From Cloacibacterium rupense (GTDB lineage Bacteria > Bacteroidota > Bacteroidia > Flavobacteriales > Weeksellaceae), in contig NZ_BMLV01000002.1 of NCBI RefSeq assembly GCF_014645495.1, positions 673,191 to 737,190 on the forward strand: a stretch of DNA of 64,000 nucleotides, written 5' to 3'. The notes under the pieces were generated by a model. The model ran no database searches. It was not told the origin of the DNA and worked only from the letters and a program-made list of their open reading frames with translations. Shown in pieces: positions 26,313 through 35,506 of the stretch (within the stretch, counting starts at the first letter, position 1; each line of letters starts with the position of its first letter). A program made the position numbers and the translations under genes.

Positions 26313-27197
26313 TTAATCTTTATAAATAGTATGTTTATACGCCAAAAGTGTATTTTTCATGAGCATTGCTCTGGTCATTGGGCCTACTCCTCCCGGAACT
26401 GGGGTAATCCAACTTGCTTTTTCTGAGCAACTTTCAAAATCTACATCTCCAGCCAAATGATACCCTTTTTCGGTGTTATCTTCTACTCTTGTAATTCCTA
26501 CATCTATTACTACTGCACCTTCTTTTATCATTTCTCCTTTCAAAAAATGAGGATCACCAAGAGCAGTAATTACGATATCTGCACTTTTTGTAAATTCCTC
26601 AATATGAGGAGTATAACTGTGCGTAAGGGTAACAGTTGAGTTTCCAGGAAAATCCTTTCTTCCCATCAAAATAGACATTGGTCTTCCTACAATTCTACTT
26701 CTGCCGATGATTACACAATGCTTTCCTTTCGTTTCTAAATTATATCTTTCTAAAAGTGTTAATATACCAAACGGAGTTGCAGGCAAAAAAGTATCCATTT
26801 CTAATGCCATTCTTCCGAAATTTTCTGGATGAAAACCGTCTACGTCTTTTCTGGGATTAATTGCCATAATGATTTTCTCCTGATCCATTTGCTTAGGAAG
26901 CGGAAGTTGAACGATAAAACCATCTACATTTGGGTCATTATTTAGTTCTTCTATCTTTTCTAAAATTTCTGCTTCAGAAGCGGTGCTAGGAAATTTAAAA
27001 AGAGAAGATTCAAAACCTACTTCTGCACAATCTTTCACTTTGCTGTTTACGTAAGCTTTACTAGCGCCGTTGTTTCCAACCAAAATTGCTGAAAGGTGAG
27101 GAATTCTCTTGCCGGAAGCTTTTATTTTATCAACTTCTGCTTTTATTTCTTGCTTTATTTCGTTAGAAACTTTTAGTCCGTCTAAGATTTGAGCCAT
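26313..27197 (-). CDS. folD: Methylenetetrahydrofolate dehydrogenase / cyclohydrolase
   Basis: 294-residue bifunctional FolD that interconverts 5,10-methylene- and 10-formyl-tetrahydrofolate. AYVNSKVKDCAEVGF with the catalytic lysine, DGFIVQLPLPKQMD, KDVDGFHPENFGRM, the NADP-binding GRSRIVGRPMSILM, and the C-terminal PVPGGVGPMTRAML are all present. Full normal length. Lies 35 nt after pgi on the same strand and is probably co-transcribed with it. Confidence 0.97.
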   Translation of the reverse strand: MAQILDGLKVSNEIKQEIKAEVDKIKASGKRIPHLSAILVGNNGASKAYVNSKVKDCAEVGFESSLFKFPSTASEAEILEKIEELNNDPNVDGFIVQLPLPKQMDQEKIIMAINPRKDVDGFHPENFGRMALEMDTFLPATPFGILTLLERYNLETKGKHCVIIGRSRIVGRPMSILMGRKDFPGNSTVTLTHSYTPHIEEFTKSADIVITALGDPHFLKGEMIKEGAVVIDVGITRVEDNTEKGYHLAGDVDFESCSEKASWITPVPGGVGPMTRAMLMKNTLLAYKHTIYKD

Positions 27198-27232
27198 TTT
27201 TTACTTTTTATTTTTAGATTTATTTTTCAAAT

Positions 27233-28873
27233 TTACTTATTTTCTTTAAAGTAATTAATCAAACCATTAGTAGATGAATCGTGTGAGCTTACTTTTTCAT
27301 TGTCAGTAAGTTCTGGGAGGATTTTTCCAGCTAAGACTTTGCCTAATTCTACCCCAAATTGATCGAAACTAAATACATTCCAAATTACACCTTGTACAAA
27401 GATTTTGTGTTCGTACAAAGCAATCAATTGACCTAGAGAAAATGGAGTTAGTTCATTGATAAAGAATGAATTAGTAGGTGTGTTTCCCATAAAGGTTTTG
27501 AATCTTACTAATTTTTCTATTTCTTCTTCAGATTTTCCTTCTTTTACCAATTCTGCTCTTGCTTCTTCTTCAGTTTTACCAAAAGCCAAAGCTTCGGTTT
27601 GTGCAAAGAAATTGGCTAATAATTTCGGCTGATGGTCAGAAACTTGGTTACAAGATTTCACGTAAGCAATAAAATCTGCTGGAATCAATTCTGTTCCTTG
27701 GTGTATTAATTGATAGAAAGCATGTTGCCCGTTTGTTCCTGGTTCTCCCCAAATAATAGGCCCAGTTTCATAACTTACATATTCTCCGTTTCTGTCCACA
27801 GATTTTCCATTAGATTCCATATCTCCTTGTTGAAGATACGCTGCAAATCTGTCTAAATATTGAGAATAAGGTAAAATAGCGTAAGAGCTCGCATCAAAGA
27901 AATTTCTATACCAAATTCCTAAAAGTGCCATCAAGACAGGAACGTTTTCTTTGAAATCAGCTGTTTGTAAATGAACATCGGTTTCGTATGCTCCTTTCAA
28001 TAAATTTTCAAAATTATCATAACCTACTGCCAAAACAATGCTTAAGCCAATAGCGCTCCAAAGTGAATATCTTCCGCCAACCCAATCCCAAAACTCAAAG
28101 GCATTTTCTTCTGCAATTCCGAATGCTTTTACCGCTTGAATATTAGTAGATAAAGCTACGAAGTGTTTCGCTACATCTTCTTCTTTTCCAGCTTTTAAGA
28201 ACCAATCTTTTGCAGAATTAGCATTCGTCATGGTTTCTTGTGTAGTGAACGTTTTAGAAGCAACAATAAAAAGTGTAGTTTCTGGGTTTAAATTTTTCAC
28301 CACTTCGGCGATGTGATTTCCATCTACGTTAGAAACAAAATGAACATTTAATCTAGTTTTGAAATGTTTCAAAGCAGAAACCACCATTACTGGTCCTAAA
28401 TCTGAACCTCCAATTCCGATATTTACCACATCTGTAATTTCTTTTCCTGTAAAACCTTTGTGTTCTCCTGAAATTACTTTTTCAGAGAAAGTTTTCATTT
28501 GGTGAAGCACTTTTTTGATGCCAGGTTTTATGTTTTCTCCGTCCACCAAGATTTCTTTATCAGAAAAATCCCTCAAAGCAGTGTGAAGAACGGCTCTTTT
28601 TTCGGTTTCATTGATTTTTTCTCCCGAAAACATCGAGTTGATTGCAGCTTTCAGTTGGGTTTCTTCTGCTAATTGAAGCAATAAATCAAAAGCTTTTTGG
28701 TCAATTAAATTTTTAGAAAAATCAAATAAATAATTATCTCTTTTTACTGAAAATTGATTGAAACGCTCTGGATTGTATTGAAATAGCGTTCTTAATTCAA
28801 AATCATTTTGTGCAAAATGTTCGTTAAGTGCTTTCCACGCAGCCGTGTTTTCTGGGTTTATTTTTGGTAACAT
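27233..28873 (-). CDS. pgi: Glucose-6-phosphate isomerase
   Basis: 546 residues, the full-length enzyme of glycolysis. The [12 protein letters not shown] sugar-phosphate site and [15 protein letters not shown] are present, and the C-terminal catalytic region contains [27 protein letters not shown] motif lies upstream (minus 28953..28942), the same motif that precedes serS. folD follows. Confidence 0.97.
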   Translation of the reverse strand: MLPKINPENTAAWKALNEHFAQNDFELRTLFQYNPERFNQFSVKRDNYLFDFSKNLIDQKAFDLLLQLAEETQLKAAINSMFSGEKINETEKRAVLHTALRDFSDKEILVDGENIKPGIKKVLHQMKTFSEKVISGEHKGFTGKEITDVVNIGIGGSDLGPVMVVSALKHFKTRLNVHFVSNVDGNHIAEVVKNLNPETTLFIVASKTFTTQETMTNANSAKDWFLKAGKEEDVAKHFVALSTNIQAVKAFGIAEENAFEFWDWVGGRYSLWSAIGLSIVLAVGYDNFENLLKGAYETDVHLQTADFKENVPVLMALLGIWYRNFFDASSYAILPYSQYLDRFAAYLQQGDMESNGKSVDRNGEYVSYETGPIIWGEPGTNGQHAFYQLIHQGTELIPADFIAYVKSCNQVSDHQPKLLANFFAQTEALAFGKTEEEARAELVKEGKSEEEIEKLVRFKTFMGNTPTNSFFINELTPFSLGQLIALYEHKIFVQGVIWNVFSFDQFGVELGKVLAGKILPELTDNEKVSSHDSSTNGLINYFKENK

Positions 28874-28943
28874 AATTTTAAAATTTTTAAAAGGTTTTAC
28901 ATTAAATTCAACTTCATTTCATCGAGTGTCTTTTTTACGAGTG

Positions 28944-28951
28944 CAAATTTA
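28944..28951 (-). promoter_or_regulatory. Candidate -7 box of pgi
   Basis: TAAATTTG on the minus strand, in the context CCGTAAATTTGC that also occurs before serS at 42119-42130. It ends about 70 nt before the pgi start. No clear -33 TTTG. Confidence 0.4.
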
Positions 28952-29031
28952 CGGAAAAATGAACGGATAGAAAACTTTGAGAGAATGATTTAAATTACTA
29001 ATTTTAAAAATGTAATTTTTAGTTAACAAAT

Positions 29032-30462
29032 ATGCTTTCCAGAAGAAAATTTATCCAAAAATCTAGCCTTGGTTTTGGTTTTGCAATGATGCCTACAAGT
29101 TTCAATTTTTTTGATTTGAATGATTTCGTTTCTCAAAGACCAGAACTTTCGAAAAGAAAATTTGTTTCAACAGCGGTAGAAAATACCATTAAAAAAGTCA
29201 AAAAATCTATTGCAGATTCAGAATTGGCTTGGATTTTTGAAAATTGCTTTCCCAATACTTTAGATACTACCGTTCACTATTATCAAAAAAACGGAAAACC
29301 TTACACTTACGTTATTACAGGCGATATTGATGCGATGTGGTTGAGAGATTCTTCGGCACAAGTTTTTCCGTATTTGAGTTTGGCAAAAGATGATGAAAAA
29401 CTCAAAAATTTACTAAAAGGCGTGATTAATAAGCAAATTGAATTTGTTTTGCTGGATCCTTATGCTAATGCTTTTTATGATGATAATCAAAAGGTTAGCG
29501 AATGGAAAAACGATTACACCGAAATGAAACCTGGCGTTCACGAAAGAAAATGGGAAGTAGATTCACTTTGTTATGTAATGAGATTGTCTTACCATTATTG
29601 GAAAACAACTGGCGATGCTTCTATTTTTGATGAAGATTGGAAAAATGCAATGCTTCTAATTCTAAAAACCTTCCGTGAACAGCAAAGAAAAGAAAATAAA
29701 GGGCCTTACAAATTTCAACGAGGCAACGGAAATCCGCTCGATACTCAATTTGGTGGCGGTTACGGAAATCCTACGCATAAAAACGGACTGATTCACTCGA
29801 TGTTTCGTCCTTCTGATGATGCTACTTTTTATCCTTTTTTAGTTTCATCTAATATGTTTGCTGTAGTTTCTTTAAGGCAAATTTCTGAAATTTTTAAAAT
29901 GAAATTTTCAAGTTTAAATATTGATAATCAATTTTTTGAATTGGCTAATGAAGTAGATGAAGCGATTAAAAATTATGCCGTTTTCGAACGAAATGAATTT
30001 GGAAAAATCTATGCTTTAGAAATTGATGGTTTCGGAAATGCACTTTTTATGGACGATGCCAATGTTCCGAATTTGCTATCGATTCCGTATTTAGGTTATG
30101 CCAATTTTCACAATGAAATTTATAAAAATACCCGAATTTTTTCTTTAAGTAAAAGCAACCCTTGGTTTAATGAAGGGAAATTTGCAAAAGGAATTGGCGG
30201 CCCTCACGTTGGCGAAAATAAAATTTGGCCACTTGGTTTGATTATGCAAGCTCTCACAACTGATGACGATGAAGAGATTTTCTATTGCCTAAAAACTTTG
30301 AAAAATACGCACGCTGGAACTGGTTTTATCCACGAATCTTTTGATGTAAATAATCCGAAAGATTTTTCTAGGAGTTGGTTTGCTTGGGCTAATACGCTTT
30401 TCGGGGAATTGATTTTGCATTTGTATGACAAGAAACCAGAGATTTTGAAAAGAAAATTTTGA
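29032..30462 (+). CDS. Glycoside hydrolase family 125 exo-alpha-1,6-mannosidase, Tat-type signal
   Basis: 476 residues. The N-terminus MLSRRKFIQKSSLGFGFAMM has the SRRxF twin-arginine pattern followed by a weak hydrophobic stretch, so export folded by Tat is likely. The catalytic domain shows GDIDAMWLRDSSAQV, KWEVDSLCYVMRLSYHYW, SMFRPSDDA, and GGPHVGENKIWPLGLI, characteristic of GH125 enzymes, which remove terminal alpha-1,6-mannose from mannans and N-glycans. It is a single gene with no SusC/SusD or other glycosidase next to it. Substrate is inferred from family only. Confidence 0.92.
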   Translation: MLSRRKFIQKSSLGFGFAMMPTSFNFFDLNDFVSQRPELSKRKFVSTAVENTIKKVKKSIADSELAWIFENCFPNTLDTTVHYYQKNGKPYTYVITGDIDAMWLRDSSAQVFPYLSLAKDDEKLKNLLKGVINKQIEFVLLDPYANAFYDDNQKVSEWKNDYTEMKPGVHERKWEVDSLCYVMRLSYHYWKTTGDASIFDEDWKNAMLLILKTFREQQRKENKGPYKFQRGNGNPLDTQFGGGYGNPTHKNGLIHSMFRPSDDATFYPFLVSSNMFAVVSLRQISEIFKMKFSSLNIDNQFFELANEVDEAIKNYAVFERNEFGKIYALEIDGFGNALFMDDANVPNLLSIPYLGYANFHNEIYKNTRIFSLSKSNPWFNEGKFAKGIGGPHVGENKIWPLGLIMQALTTDDDEEIFYCLKTLKNTHAGTGFIHESFDVNNPKDFSRSWFAWANTLFGELILHLYDKKPEILKRKF

Positions 30463-30467
30463 TTTTA

Positions 30468-30500
30468 ATCACCCGCAGATTTCGCAGATTTTATAGATTT
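30468..30500. repeat. Tandem CGCAGATTT words downstream of the GH125 gene
   Basis: CCGCAGATTTCGCAGATTTTATAGATTT contains a 9-10-bp word two to three times. It immediately precedes the shared terminator hairpin. Confidence 0.45.
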
Positions 30501-30509
30501 TTTTGAAAA

Positions 30510-30556
30510 TCTCTCGCTAATTCAGCTGATTACTTATCTGCTAAATTAGCGAGAGA
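30510..30556. terminator. Convergent hairpin between GH125 and DUF4349 genes
   Basis: TCTCTCGCTAATT pairs perfectly with AATTAGCGAGAGA (13 bp) around a 21-nt loop. It lies between two convergent stops. T-runs are modest. Confidence 0.65.
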
Positions 30557-30561
30557 TAGAT

Positions 30562-31473
30562 TTACTCTTTGTTTTCAAGACTTAAATTTTTAGAAACAGT
30601 TTTTCTTTTTCTCCAAAAGTAAAAACCAATTCCAGAAAATAATAAGATTGGCCAAATGGTAAATAAGCCGACAATAATTTCTTGAGTTAAATAAAAACCT
30701 TTGATTATGGCATTTTTAACATCATAAAAGAAATTGTAACGGTATTGATTGTCAAAGTTTTTGGTGTTGGTAACCGCGATAGAAGAAATTCTACTAGATG
30801 GTTCTTTTAGGTGAAGGTTTACGGTGCTGTATTTTAGATTGTCACTTAGATTGTAAGTTGCTAGTTTTTGGTTGTTTTGTTCGAAGAGATTATTGTCTGC
30901 TAAATTTACTTTTTCAGAGTTGTTTTTAATAGTTTGGATGTTGCTTTCTGTTTTCTTCATTCTTTTTTCTTCTAAATCTGCCATCATTATATTCGCCGAA
31001 ACATCTTCTGCGCTTATGTTTCTAGTGTGGAGAAAAAGATTAGATTTATTGACGAATTCTAAAAATTCACCTAGTTTCACGGTAGGAACCCTTACTGCAA
31101 TATCGTTTATTTGCCTGAATTCTCTTACCAATTTGGCATCTGCATCATTTATCGGGAAATTTTCTTCAGAAATAACCGAAGAACTCATCTCGCTTTTGGT
31201 TACAAAGCCGCCCATTTCTTTTAGTTGTTTTTCTATGCCAATAGTGGTTTCATAAACATCTTTTACTTCCATATCTACTTGAGCAGTTTTTACAAATTTT
31301 TTACCTTCTATTACTTGAGTAGCTGCCATAGAAATACTGTCAGAGGTTGATGCAACGGCTGCGCTGTCCACAATTGCTGGACTTCCGTATTCAGAAATTT
31401 CACTTTTTTTACACGCGATTACGCTGATGGTTACGGCAAAAAATACAGCCGCAGTTTTAAGATTTGAGTTCAT
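30562..31473 (-). CDS. DUF4349 family lipoprotein with C-terminal membrane anchor
   Basis: 303 residues. Lipoprotein-like signal with cysteine 21 (FAVTISVIACKK). The central KFVKTAQVDMEVKDVYETTIGIEKQLKEMGGFVTKSEMSS and DIAVRVPTVKLGEFLEFVNK match DUF4349; residues about 165-210 are a coiled coil; one transmembrane helix (about 260-285, GLFTIWPILLFSGIGFYFW) near the C-terminus. Both a lipidated N-terminus and a C-terminal span would make a hairpin-anchored periplasmic protein. Function unknown. Confidence 0.85.
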   Translation of the reverse strand: MNSNLKTAAVFFAVTISVIACKKSEISEYGSPAIVDSAAVASTSDSISMAATQVIEGKKFVKTAQVDMEVKDVYETTIGIEKQLKEMGGFVTKSEMSSSVISEENFPINDADAKLVREFRQINDIAVRVPTVKLGEFLEFVNKSNLFLHTRNISAEDVSANIMMADLEEKRMKKTESNIQTIKNNSEKVNLADNNLFEQNNQKLATYNLSDNLKYSTVNLHLKEPSSRISSIAVTNTKNFDNQYRYNFFYDVKNAIIKGFYLTQEIIVGLFTIWPILLFSGIGFYFWRKRKTVSKNLSLENKE

Positions 31474-31611
31474 AACTTTGAGGTTTTAGATTATCGATAC
31501 TCAAAGTTCAATAGTAATTCTTTGTAAAGTTTGTAAAAGAAATTTTTAGTTTTTGTAAACTTGATTTTCAATATAAGTATCAGGATTTCAGTGTTTTGTA
31601 AAATAGGTGTA

Positions 31612-32724
31612 TTAATCTTTCTCTTCCAGAGTGATGGTTTCGGAGATTTTTACACGTCTTTTTTTCTTGGTGGGTTTGTCTTCTTCGCCTAAAAGTTTTC
31701 CCCAAGGTTGAAGTCCTTCTACACGTTCGAAAATAATTTTGATAATCGCTAATGCCGGGATGCAAAGAAACATACCAGAAATACCCCATAATTGTTCTCC
31801 GATTATGATACCTATAAAAGAGAATAATGCATTGATTTTTACTTTAGAACCTACTACAAACGGGAGGATGATATTTCCGTCAAATGCATGTATGCCGATG
31901 TATGCTAAGAAAACATAAACTGTAGTAGAAGCACTGCCTGTAGCAAACGAAATAAAACATGCAATCAACATAGAAATTACAATGCCTAAATAAGGAATTA
32001 CGTTTAGAATTCCAGTAAGTACACCAATCAGAATGGCATATTTTACCCCTAAAATACTCAACACGATTGAGGTAATTATAGAAACAATAAAAATCTGAAT
32101 AATAAGACCTGAAATATATTTTTTGGTCATATTTTGAATTTCAGAGACAATGTCTTCTACTTTTCCTTTGTGCTTTTCATCAAATACATTCACAATAAAT
32201 CTGTTGAGAATTCTTCTATAGTTTAAAATAAAAATAAAGAATAATAGGCAGAAAAACATAAATCCTAAACCCGAAGAAAATATGCTTAATGTAAATCCTA
32301 AAATAATTCCAGAAGAAGAGAGTAGTTTATTGAGTCCCTCATTTAGATATTTGAATTGTTCGTTGGTGTTTACATCAAAAGTTCTGGAAACCCATCTTTG
32401 TAAATCATTGAAAACGGTAATAAATTGTTTTTCTAAATGGGGTAAATCTTTGCTGAAACTAGACAACTGTGTTCCGAAAAAAAAGAAAAGCAAATATATT
32501 GATGAAAGCAAAATAAGCAACGAAATCATAGTGGAAAAGGAACGAGGAAATCTTAATTTTTTTTCTAGAAAATTAGAAAAAGGTAAAAATAAAAGAGCTA
32601 ATAACAACGCCAAAAAGAACGGCGCAAGTATGCTTTGTCCTAATTTTACAAGGTAACCAATTCCGATAATGCTGATGATGGCTAAAGCTAATTTAGAGAT
32701 AAATGGAAGCGACAGCGATTTCAT
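31612..32724 (-). CDS. AI-2E family transporter
   Basis: 370 residues from ATG 32724 (MKSLSLPFISK). Seven or eight membrane helices, with a soluble segment between spans (about 120-200) and the signature block ILIGVLTGILNVIPYLGIVI followed by VGSKVKINALFSFIGIIIGEQLWGISGMFLCIPALAI. This family includes the putative autoinducer-2 exporter and sodium/proton antiporters; substrate is not predictable. An in-frame ATG at 32763 would prepend 13 residues and lies within the terminator of lon, so it is rejected. The acidic/lysine tail is cytoplasmic. Confidence 0.88.
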   Translation of the reverse strand: MKSLSLPFISKLALAIISIIGIGYLVKLGQSILAPFFLALLLALLFLPFSNFLEKKLRFPRSFSTMISLLILLSSIYLLFFFFGTQLSSFSKDLPHLEKQFITVFNDLQRWVSRTFDVNTNEQFKYLNEGLNKLLSSSGIILGFTLSIFSSGLGFMFFCLLFFIFILNYRRILNRFIVNVFDEKHKGKVEDIVSEIQNMTKKYISGLIIQIFIVSIITSIVLSILGVKYAILIGVLTGILNVIPYLGIVISMLIACFISFATGSASTTVYVFLAYIGIHAFDGNIILPFVVGSKVKINALFSFIGIIIGEQLWGISGMFLCIPALAIIKIIFERVEGLQPWGKLLGEEDKPTKKKRRVKISETITLEEKD

Positions 32725-32750
32725 AATGCTTAATTTTTGATAAAAATAAT

Positions 32751-32779
32751 AAAACCTCACCAAAGATAGATGAGGTTTT
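32751..32779 (-). terminator. Terminator after lon
   Basis: AAAACCTCA pairs with TGAGGTTTT across an 11-nt loop; on the minus strand a T-rich tract follows. It is 84 nt after the lon stop. Confidence 0.75.
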
Positions 32780-32862
32780 GTTTAAATTTTGAATAAATGT
32801 AGTTTATATGCACAAATGCATTATTGATTTATTTAAAGTTTTAGTGCATTCGTGGCAAAAAA

Positions 32863-35256
32863 TTACTTCTCAATCGCCAATTCCACCACTTCGCTCATGG
32901 TTTTTACATAGTGGATTTTTATATTTTTGAGATATTTCTTGTTGATTTCTTCTACATCTTTCTTGTTGTCATCGCATAAAATTACTTCTTTTATATCTGC
33001 TCTTACAGCTGCCAAAAGTTTTTCTTTAATTCCACCAACTGGCAGCACTTTTCCACGCAAAGTAATTTCACCCGTCATTGCAAGATGTGGTTTCACTTTT
33101 TTATTTAAATAACTAGAAACCATACTGGTTAGCATCGCAATTCCTGCACTTGGTCCATCTTTCGGGGTGGCTCCTTCTGGAACGTGAACGTGAATGTTTT
33201 TATTTTCGATATCTTCTAAAGAAATGCCTAAACCTTCGTGTTTTGCTTTGATGTATTCCAGTGAAATAGTGGCAGATTCTTTCATTACATTTCCTAGATT
33301 TCCTGTCATCGAAAGGTTGCCTTTTCCTTTGCTTAAAATGCTCTCTATGAATAAGATATCGCCGCCTACTGAAGTCCAAGCTAAACCTGTAACTACACCC
33401 GGAACATCCATCATCTCAGATGAGTTTTTAGACATTGGTACACCTAGAATTTCATCTATTTTTTCAATAGAAATTTTTGGTTCATACTCTCTCTCCATTG
33501 TAATTTGTAAAGCAACCCAACGAGAAATTTTAGCAATTTGTTTTTCTAAATTTCTTACACCACTTTCTCTGGTAAAAGCTTCTATTACGTGTGCAATTTC
33601 TTTATTTCCTAGTTTATAGGCATCTTTTTGGAGACCAGTCTCTTCCATCTGTTTTTTGATAAGGTGTCTTTTGGCAATTTCAACTTTTTCTTCTATCGTA
33701 TAACCAGATAATTGAATCACCTCCATTCTATCCAAAAGCGGAGTTTGTATGGTAGAAAGCGAATTGGCAGTGGCTATGAACATCACTTTCGATAAATCGT
33801 AACCAATTTCTAAGAAATTATCATAAAAACTGTGGTTTTGTTCTGGGTCTAGAACTTCTAAAAGCGCAGAACTTGGGTCACCGTGAATTCCTTGTCCCAA
33901 TTTATCAATTTCATCTAATACAATTACAGGATTAGAAGTCCCTGATTTTTTGATGGATTGTAGCAATCTTCCTGCCATGGCACCAATGTACGTTTTTCTA
34001 TGACCTCGGATTTCAGACTCATCGTGCAGGCCGCCCAGACTCATTCTTACATATTTTCTGCCTAATGCATCTGCAATAGATTTTCCGAGGGAAGTTTTAC
34101 CAACTCCAGGAGGGCCTACCAAACACAAAATCGGTGATTTCATATTGTTTTTGAGTTTTAGAACCGCCATGTGTTCTAAAATTCTCTTTTTGATGTCTTC
34201 TAAACCAAAATGGTCTTTATTAAGTACTTTTTCGGCTTTAGGAATATCAAAAATATCTTTAGAATAAGTGTTCCAAGGTAATTCTGTGAAAAAGTCTAAA
34301 TAATTTCTTTGCACATTATAATCTGGCGCATTCGGGTTTAGACGTTGAAGTCTTTTCAGTTCTTTCTGGAAATGTTCTTCAATTTCAGCGTTCCAAGAGA
34401 TTTTTTCGGCTTTATTCTTCAGTTCTTCTACGTCTGTTTCAGTTCCGCCGCCCAATTCTTCTTGGATGGTTCTTATTTGTTGATTAAGAAAATATTCTCT
34501 CTGTTGTTTGTCTAAGTCTTTAGAAGTTTTTTGGTGAATTTGGTTTTTTAATTCTAATTTTCTGAAATCATCGTGCATTAGTTCATAGCATTTTTTGGCA
34601 CGATTCATCAATGATTTTTCTTCTAAAAGTCTTTGTTTTGCCTCTGAACCGAAATTTCCGTTGGTACAAATAAAATTGAGTAAATCTTCTTGATTTTCTA
34701 TATTTCTAATCGCAAAATTAGCAGCACCAGGAATGTTTGGGTCTAAGTCTATAATTTTGATTGCTAGATCTTTAATGTTGTCTATTAAAGCTTCGAACTC
34801 TTCTTTCTTTTTGGTGGTAGAGTCCTTCAATTTTTCTATTTCAGCTAAAAAATAAGGTTCTGTCTGAATGTAATTTTTAATTCTGAATCTTTGCACACCT
34901 CTTGTAATTGCTGAGATATTGCCATCAGGTAATTTTATGATTTTAATGATTTTAGCGATGGTTCCTACGGTGTACAAATCTTCTTCAGTAGGATTTTCTA
35001 GATTTGAAAATTTCTGACTCACCACGCCAATCAAATCGCCTATTTTGTGAGAATCTTCTAGTAGTTTAATAGATTTTTCTCTTCCTGCGGTAATTGGGAT
35101 GACCACTTTTGGGAACATCACCATGTTTCTTACAGGCAGTATTGGGAAAACGTTTTGTGCTTTTTCTTGTTTGGTTTCAGTAGTATCTTCTTCGGCTACT
35201 ATGCTGAAACCGTCTTCTAATAAATTCTCTAATGCGATATCTTCTATTTCAATCAT
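32863..35256 (-). CDS. lon: ATP-dependent Lon protease
   Basis: 797 residues from ATG 35256 ([12 protein letters not shown]), the usual flavobacterial start; a 39-residue upstream open extension is AT-rich and unlike the family. N-terminal substrate-binding domain (about 40-240), AAA+ module with Walker [10 protein letters not shown] and VIVLDEIDK, and the serine-lysine protease dyad in PKDGPSAG and [10 protein letters not shown]. It degrades misfolded and regulatory proteins. It is divergent from ppiD; the 250-nt gap contains three GACA/TGTC-type palindromic words (see findings). Confidence 0.97.
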   Translation of the reverse strand: MIEIEDIALENLLEDGFSIVAEEDTTETKQEKAQNVFPILPVRNMVMFPKVVIPITAGREKSIKLLEDSHKIGDLIGVVSQKFSNLENPTEEDLYTVGTIAKIIKIIKLPDGNISAITRGVQRFRIKNYIQTEPYFLAEIEKLKDSTTKKKEEFEALIDNIKDLAIKIIDLDPNIPGAANFAIRNIENQEDLLNFICTNGNFGSEAKQRLLEEKSLMNRAKKCYELMHDDFRKLELKNQIHQKTSKDLDKQQREYFLNQQIRTIQEELGGGTETDVEELKNKAEKISWNAEIEEHFQKELKRLQRLNPNAPDYNVQRNYLDFFTELPWNTYSKDIFDIPKAEKVLNKDHFGLEDIKKRILEHMAVLKLKNNMKSPILCLVGPPGVGKTSLGKSIADALGRKYVRMSLGGLHDESEIRGHRKTYIGAMAGRLLQSIKKSGTSNPVIVLDEIDKLGQGIHGDPSSALLEVLDPEQNHSFYDNFLEIGYDLSKVMFIATANSLSTIQTPLLDRMEVIQLSGYTIEEKVEIAKRHLIKKQMEETGLQKDAYKLGNKEIAHVIEAFTRESGVRNLEKQIAKISRWVALQITMEREYEPKISIEKIDEILGVPMSKNSSEMMDVPGVVTGLAWTSVGGDILFIESILSKGKGNLSMTGNLGNVMKESATISLEYIKAKHEGLGISLEDIENKNIHVHVPEGATPKDGPSAGIAMLTSMVSSYLNKKVKPHLAMTGEITLRGKVLPVGGIKEKLLAAVRADIKEVILCDDNKKDVEEINKKYLKNIKIHYVKTMSEVVELAIEK

Positions 35257-35277
35257 AATTATACAAAATTTTGAAAA

Positions 35278-35405
35278 ATGACAATTTGTCATTTTTATTT
35301 CTAGGAGAATTGATTTTATAAGACAGAATTCAATTTGTCTTTTCATTTTTCCTATTATAATTATAAGGCACAATAGTTATGCCAAGAATGAAATTTGACA
35401 AATTT
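35278..35405. promoter_or_regulatory. Palindromic words in the lon/ppiD divergent region
   Basis: ATGACAATTTGTCAT (35278-35292) and AAATTTGACAAATTT (35391-35405) are perfect odd palindromes, and AGACAGAATTCAATTTGTCT lies between them. Shared core is TTTGTC/GACAAA. They flank neither gene body and could be operators for a stress regulator; no regulator is identified. The rest of this 250-nt gap holds no supported gene. Confidence 0.4.
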
Positions 35406-35506
35406 TCCTTTTTTTATTTTACAGGTTTGAAAATGAGCGATAAAATTTCTGTATTATATTAAAATTGCGTATTTTCGCACACTGATTTTAAATACTTATA
35501 TATAAA

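Noticed and set aside
30468-30556. CRISPR-like or riboswitch element after the GH125 gene
   Set aside because: Word repeats are 9-10 bp and directly adjacent with no spacers, and the hairpin fits a convergent terminator. No CRISPR array or cas gene was seen in the window.
33194-33619. 141-codon open frame antisense to lon
   Set aside because: It lies wholly within lon on the opposite strand, shows no protein-like features and arises from lon codon composition. Similar antisense frames occur opposite mlaF (22948-23439), recN, lptE and aconitase.
35379-35462. 27-codon open frame upstream of ppiD (MPRMKFDKF...)
   Set aside because: It covers one of the palindromes and AT-rich promoter DNA; no terminator or -7 box frames it, and the composition is what random AT-rich DNA gives.
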